Shown piece after piece: positions 6,416-8,792 of a stretch of DNA of 8,792 nucleotides. How positions within the stretch are numbered: position 1 is the stretch's first letter; each line of letters opens with the position of its first letter. The DNA comes from Calditrichota bacterium (GTDB taxonomy: Bacteria > Electryoneota > RPQS01). The translations under genes and the position numbers were made by a program. The notes below the pieces were generated by a model. That model saw only the letters and a list, made by a program, of their open reading frames with translations. It had not been told where the DNA came from and ran no database searches. The stretch lies in the NCBI GenBank assembly GCA_020057985.1, contig JAGVEU010000255.1, positions 1 to 8,792 of the forward strand, read 5' to 3'.

Positions 6416-8407
6416 ATGAAAACCAGTCGCAATTATACCATTAAATGGGTCGCAGCCGCTGCCGGATTATTGACCGTATTGCTCTTCTTCGTGACGAGCC
6501 AGGTCAAACGGAAGGCTGAAGCACAATTTGTCGAAAACCACGAGGCTCAGACGATGATATATTGCCGGATGCTTGCCTCTAACTTAGACAATCATCTGAC
6601 TCATCTTGCGAGCGCTGTGGTCTCTTTGTCAGCAATCCACAGCGTTGAGCAAATGGAACTCGACAACCTCGAAAACGACTTGGCTTCTTATGCACGTGCT
6701 CACTCCCCGGTTGTGCGCAGCATCTTCATCACAGACAACGTTGGAAGTCTGGTCTTCTGCACGTCACCGCCCAGTACGATGAAACCAGTGATTGCAGTAT
6801 CACAAATGAACTGGCTGAGAGATGTCGCGAGTCAGGGGAAAGCAATGGCAATCCCCATCGACATGTCCGATCCAAACCATCTGAACGAAGCTGAGTCAGA
6901 CCATCCTTTCCATCTGTTCATTTTTGCACCAGTTTTTCAAACGGCAGGAGATAAATATCACAGGATTCCAAGTGGTCAGTTCGTCGGGTTTGCCGGCTTC
7001 GAGATCGAGATTGAACTGCTGGTTTCACAATCCGTCAGTAAGGCATATCTTCCACAGAGATCTATCATTAGCATATTTGATGAGCAAGGACAGTTCGTAT
7101 TCTGCTCCGAAAAAACATCCATGTTGGATCTGAGACGCATGCATAGAGAGAGCGATTGCAAAGAGTGTCATCAGAATGGCCAAGCGCTGTCAAGGATGAT
7201 CTCGGGCGAAGCGGGTGTCGGCGAATTCGCAATGCCCGATCACCAGCCAAGGACTGCTGCGTTTGTCCCCATCGGCACGTCCGGCCTAAAATGGTCAATC
7301 ATAATCTCCACGCCCACGCTCGAAGTGCTTGCATTCACTCGCACCCTCTCAAACCAGTACTTGGGTATATTCGGCGGGATAGTCTTTCTCATCCTCCTCT
7401 GTGGATGGATTCTGCGACAGTCTGAGCGACGACGGATAAGACTCAGCGCTCTGAGCGAGAATCTCACAGAAGTAACAGAGATCAAAGAGGCTCTGGAGAA
7501 AGATATTTCGGAGCGCAAACAAGCGGAGGAGGCTCTGCGGGAAAGTGAAGAACTCTATCGTTCCCTGTTCGAGAACATGCTGAACGGATTCGCGTACTGC
7601 AGGATGATTTTCGAGCAAGAACGACCTCGCGATTTCGTCTACCTGAGAGTCAACAGCACCTTCGAGACCCTGACAGGTTTGAAAAACGTTGTCGGGAAGA
7701 GAGTATCCGAAGTTATTCCCGGAATCCAAGAGTCGGACCAAGAGCTGTTTGAAATATATGGCAGGGTGGCCTTGACCGGCAAACCCGAGAAATTCGAGAT
7801 CTTTGTTGAAGCTCTGAACATGTGGTTTTCAATCTCCGTGTACAGCCCCAAGCGAGAACATTTTGTGGCTGTGTTTGATGTAATCACCGAGCGCAAACAG
7901 GCGGAGGAGGCGCTGCGAGAGAGCGAGGAGCATTTCCGAACGGTCGCCGATCACACGTATGAGTGGGAGTACTGGGTCGCTCCCGACAACAGGCTTCTCT
8001 TTGTCTCACCGTCTTGCGAACGGATCTCCGGCTATCGAGCTTCAGAGTTCCTTGAGGATGCCAAACTTCTCCAGCGCATTGTCCACCCTGACGACGCCGA
8101 CTTGGTGTCCCAACATTTTAGCTGCGTTGGAGATGCGAAAGACAAAGCGGCTGAAGTAGATTTTCGCATTATCACTAAGGATAACGAAGTGCGCTGGATC
8201 ACCCACTGCTGTGTGGCGGTGTTCAGCCGCGATGGTTGCTATCTTGGTCGCCGCGCTTCCAACCGCGACATAACCGCGCGCAGGCAGGCGGAGGACAGGC
8301 GGAGGAAGAACGCGAAAAACTGGAGGCTCAGTTGCGGCAGGCTCAAAAGTTGGAGACGGTCGGGACGCTTGCAGGTGGAATTGCCCATGACTTCAATAAC
8401 ATCTTGA
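6416..8407 (+). CDS. Membrane sensor histidine kinase, sensor and PAS part (Cache-like, CxxCH heme motif, two PAS domains); frameshifted before the kinase core
   Basis: The 663-residue product begins with a membrane helix (~9-30). An extracytoplasmic sensor (~31-312) has double-Cache character: FITDNVGSLVF near 105 and IISIFDEQGQFVF near 218. Within it, C248-K-E-C251-H252 is a c-type heme attachment motif. A second helix (~315-336) leads to a coiled coil (~340-378), PAS 1 (~377-492) and PAS 2 (~505-620, with HPDD and a PAC-like end). Each PAS is preceded by ERKQAEEALRESEE. From residue 627 the frame is wrong because of an 11-bp tandem duplication, and residues 627-663 (rich in Arg and Lys) are an artefactual tail ending at TGA 8407. 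Without one repeat copy the protein runs on into HisKA with phospho-acceptor His654. The intact protein would sense a periplasmic redox or ligand signal and autophosphorylate; its response regulator is not in view. As written, the product lacks kinase activity. Confidence 0.88.
   Translation: MKTSRNYTIKWVAAAAGLLTVLLFFVTSQVKRKAEAQFVENHEAQTMIYCRMLASNLDNHLTHLASAVVSLSAIHSVEQMELDNLENDLASYARAHSPVVRSIFITDNVGSLVFCTSPPSTMKPVIAVSQMNWLRDVASQGKAMAIPIDMSDPNHLNEAESDHPFHLFIFAPVFQTAGDKYHRIPSGQFVGFAGFEIEIELLVSQSVSKAYLPQRSIISIFDEQGQFVFCSEKTSMLDLRRMHRESDCKECHQNGQALSRMISGEAGVGEFAMPDHQPRTAAFVPIGTSGLKWSIIISTPTLEVLAFTRTLSNQYLGIFGGIVFLILLCGWILRQSERRRIRLSALSENLTEVTEIKEALEKDISERKQAEEALRESEELYRSLFENMLNGFAYCRMIFEQERPRDFVYLRVNSTFETLTGLKNVVGKRVSEVIPGIQESDQELFEIYGRVALTGKPEKFEIFVEALNMWFSISVYSPKREHFVAVFDVITERKQAEEALRESEEHFRTVADHTYEWEYWVAPDNRLLFVSPSCERISGYRASEFLEDAKLLQRIVHPDDADLVSQHFSCVGDAKDKAAEVDFRIITKDNEVRWITHCCVAVFSRDGCYLGRRASNRDITARRQAEDRRRKNAKNWRLSCGRLKSWRRSGRLQVELPMTSITS
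7157..7171 (+). other. CxxCH c-type heme attachment motif in the kinase sensor domain
   Basis: TGC AAA GAG TGT CAT encodes Cys248-Lys-Glu-Cys251-His252, inside the segment predicted to be outside the cytoplasm. CxxCH is where cytochrome c maturation links heme to both cysteines, with His as axial ligand. The context (RESDCKECHQNGQALSRM) follows the second Cache-like strand set. The motif alone can occur by chance; the location makes it plausible. Confidence 0.6.
7511..7552 (+). repeat. PAS-flanking signalling-helix repeat, copy 1
   Basis: Fourteen codons encode ERKQAEEALRESEE just before PAS 1. The peptide recurs without change at 7889-7930 before PAS 2, although several third codon positions differ. 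This is the familiar linker helix between PAS domains. The 378-bp spacing equals one PAS unit of 126 residues. Confidence 0.9.
7889..7930 (+). repeat. PAS-flanking signalling-helix repeat, copy 2
   Basis: This second copy of ERKQAEEALRESEE contains the 11-mer CAGGCGGAGGA at 7898-7908. That 11-mer is the same unit that is tandemly duplicated at 8285-8306 in the third, HisKA-proximal linker (TARRQAEE). The gene therefore carries the unit three times in exact form. Confidence 0.9.
8285..8306 (+). repeat. Perfect 11-bp tandem duplication causing a frameshift
   Basis: CAGGCGGAGGA at 8285-8295 is repeated exactly at 8296-8306. Eleven is not a multiple of three, so the second copy moves the ribosome out of the kinase frame. 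With one copy the codons read CAG GCG GAG GAA GAA CGC GAA AAA CTG (QAEEEREKL), the normal junction from PAS helix to HisKA. The bases on either side break the repeat, so it is exactly two units. Confidence 0.97.
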
Positions 8408-8792
8408 CTCCGATCATGGTCTACACTGAGATGGCAGTCATGAGTCTCGGTGAAGGTCATCCTCTGCGCGAGGATCTTGAGCACGTCATTGCGGGGGCTA
8501 ATCGAGCCAAGGATCTGGTGAAACAAATCCTGGCCTTCAGCCGTCAATCGGAACACGAGCGAATCTCAATCGAACTCACACCGATCGTCAAAGAGGCTCT
8601 AAAGCTCATGCATGCCTCGCTCCCGGCAACCATTGCTATTCGTGAATACATCAAGTCCGGCTGTGGTGAAGTGCTTGCCGATCCTTCGCAGATCCATCAG
8701 GTGCTGATGAATCTGTGCACCAATGCATCCCATGCTATGCGCGAAAACGGCGGCGAATTGAGTGTGTCTCTTGAGGCGGTCACACTCCCTGA
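8302..8792 (+). CDS. Histidine kinase core (HisKA and start of HATPase_c), detached by frameshift; 3' end beyond window
   Basis: This frame continues the sensor gene after the 11-bp duplication. It begins EEEREKLEAQLRQAQKLE, then has the H-box TLAGGIAHDFNNIL (His codon 8386-8388, His654 in the repaired protein), a second HisKA helix ending LVKQILAFSRQ, and the N-box NLCTNASHAM of the ATP-binding domain. It is cut by the window end before the G-boxes. The H-box type (AHDFNN) is typical of PAS-HisKA kinases, often with a receiver domain after them; none is visible here. The frame is open back to 8185, but its first ATG is at 8416, after the catalytic His. Reinitiation would therefore give a protein that cannot autophosphorylate. 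No credible start precedes the H-box. It is best viewed as the 3' half of one disrupted gene. Confidence 0.85.

Noticed and set aside
1..8792. Insertion sequence, prophage, CRISPR array or attachment site
   Set aside because: No transposase, phage protein, regularly spaced repeat or terminal inverted repeat was found on either strand.

Overview
The window holds two large, divergently oriented genes, both cut by the window edges, separated by about 1.17 kb with no convincing gene. Moderate GC and a giant exported subtilase built from carboxypeptidase-regulatory-like, nidogen-like, ASH-like and Fn3-like modules suggest a Gram-negative bacterium of the FCB superphylum or a related candidate phylum (Zixibacteria, Krumholzibacteria or Cloacimonetes type). 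This assignment is inferred from domain architecture, not from a marker gene.

Positions 1-5249, minus strand: one uninterrupted reading frame of 1,749 complete codons, still open at the left edge. It encodes a signal peptide, a propeptide, an S8 catalytic domain with Asp203, His245, Asn355 and Ser437 all present, then more than 1,200 residues of adhesive or accessory modules. These are Reg x2, nidogen-like 1, Reg x3, nidogen-like 2, an ASH-like domain interrupted by nidogen-like 3, and the start of an Fn3-like domain. Any C-terminal sorting signal lies beyond the window.

Positions 5250-6415: the divergent intergenic region. It holds a candidate promoter and a Shine-Dalgarno site for the protease, a Shine-Dalgarno site for the kinase, two small tandem repeats, and a G-rich GGGGGGGACAAAGGAGGG element beside a five-codon ORF.

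Positions 6416-8792, plus strand: a membrane sensor histidine kinase with an extracytoplasmic Cache-like domain carrying a CxxCH c-type heme motif, a second membrane helix, two PAS domains and a HisKA/HATPase core. A perfect 11-bp tandem duplication at 8285-8306 shifts the frame at the PAS-HisKA junction. As written, the sensor half ends at 8407 with a foreign tail, and the kinase half continues in another frame without its own start. Removing one repeat copy restores a textbook junction and H-box.

The strongest observations are the 11-bp frameshifting duplication (possible phase-variation switch, recent mutation or assembly error), the heme motif in the kinase sensor, and the duplicated modular tail of the protease. 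The two genes share only a divergent intergenic region, and nothing in the sequence proves a functional link between them.
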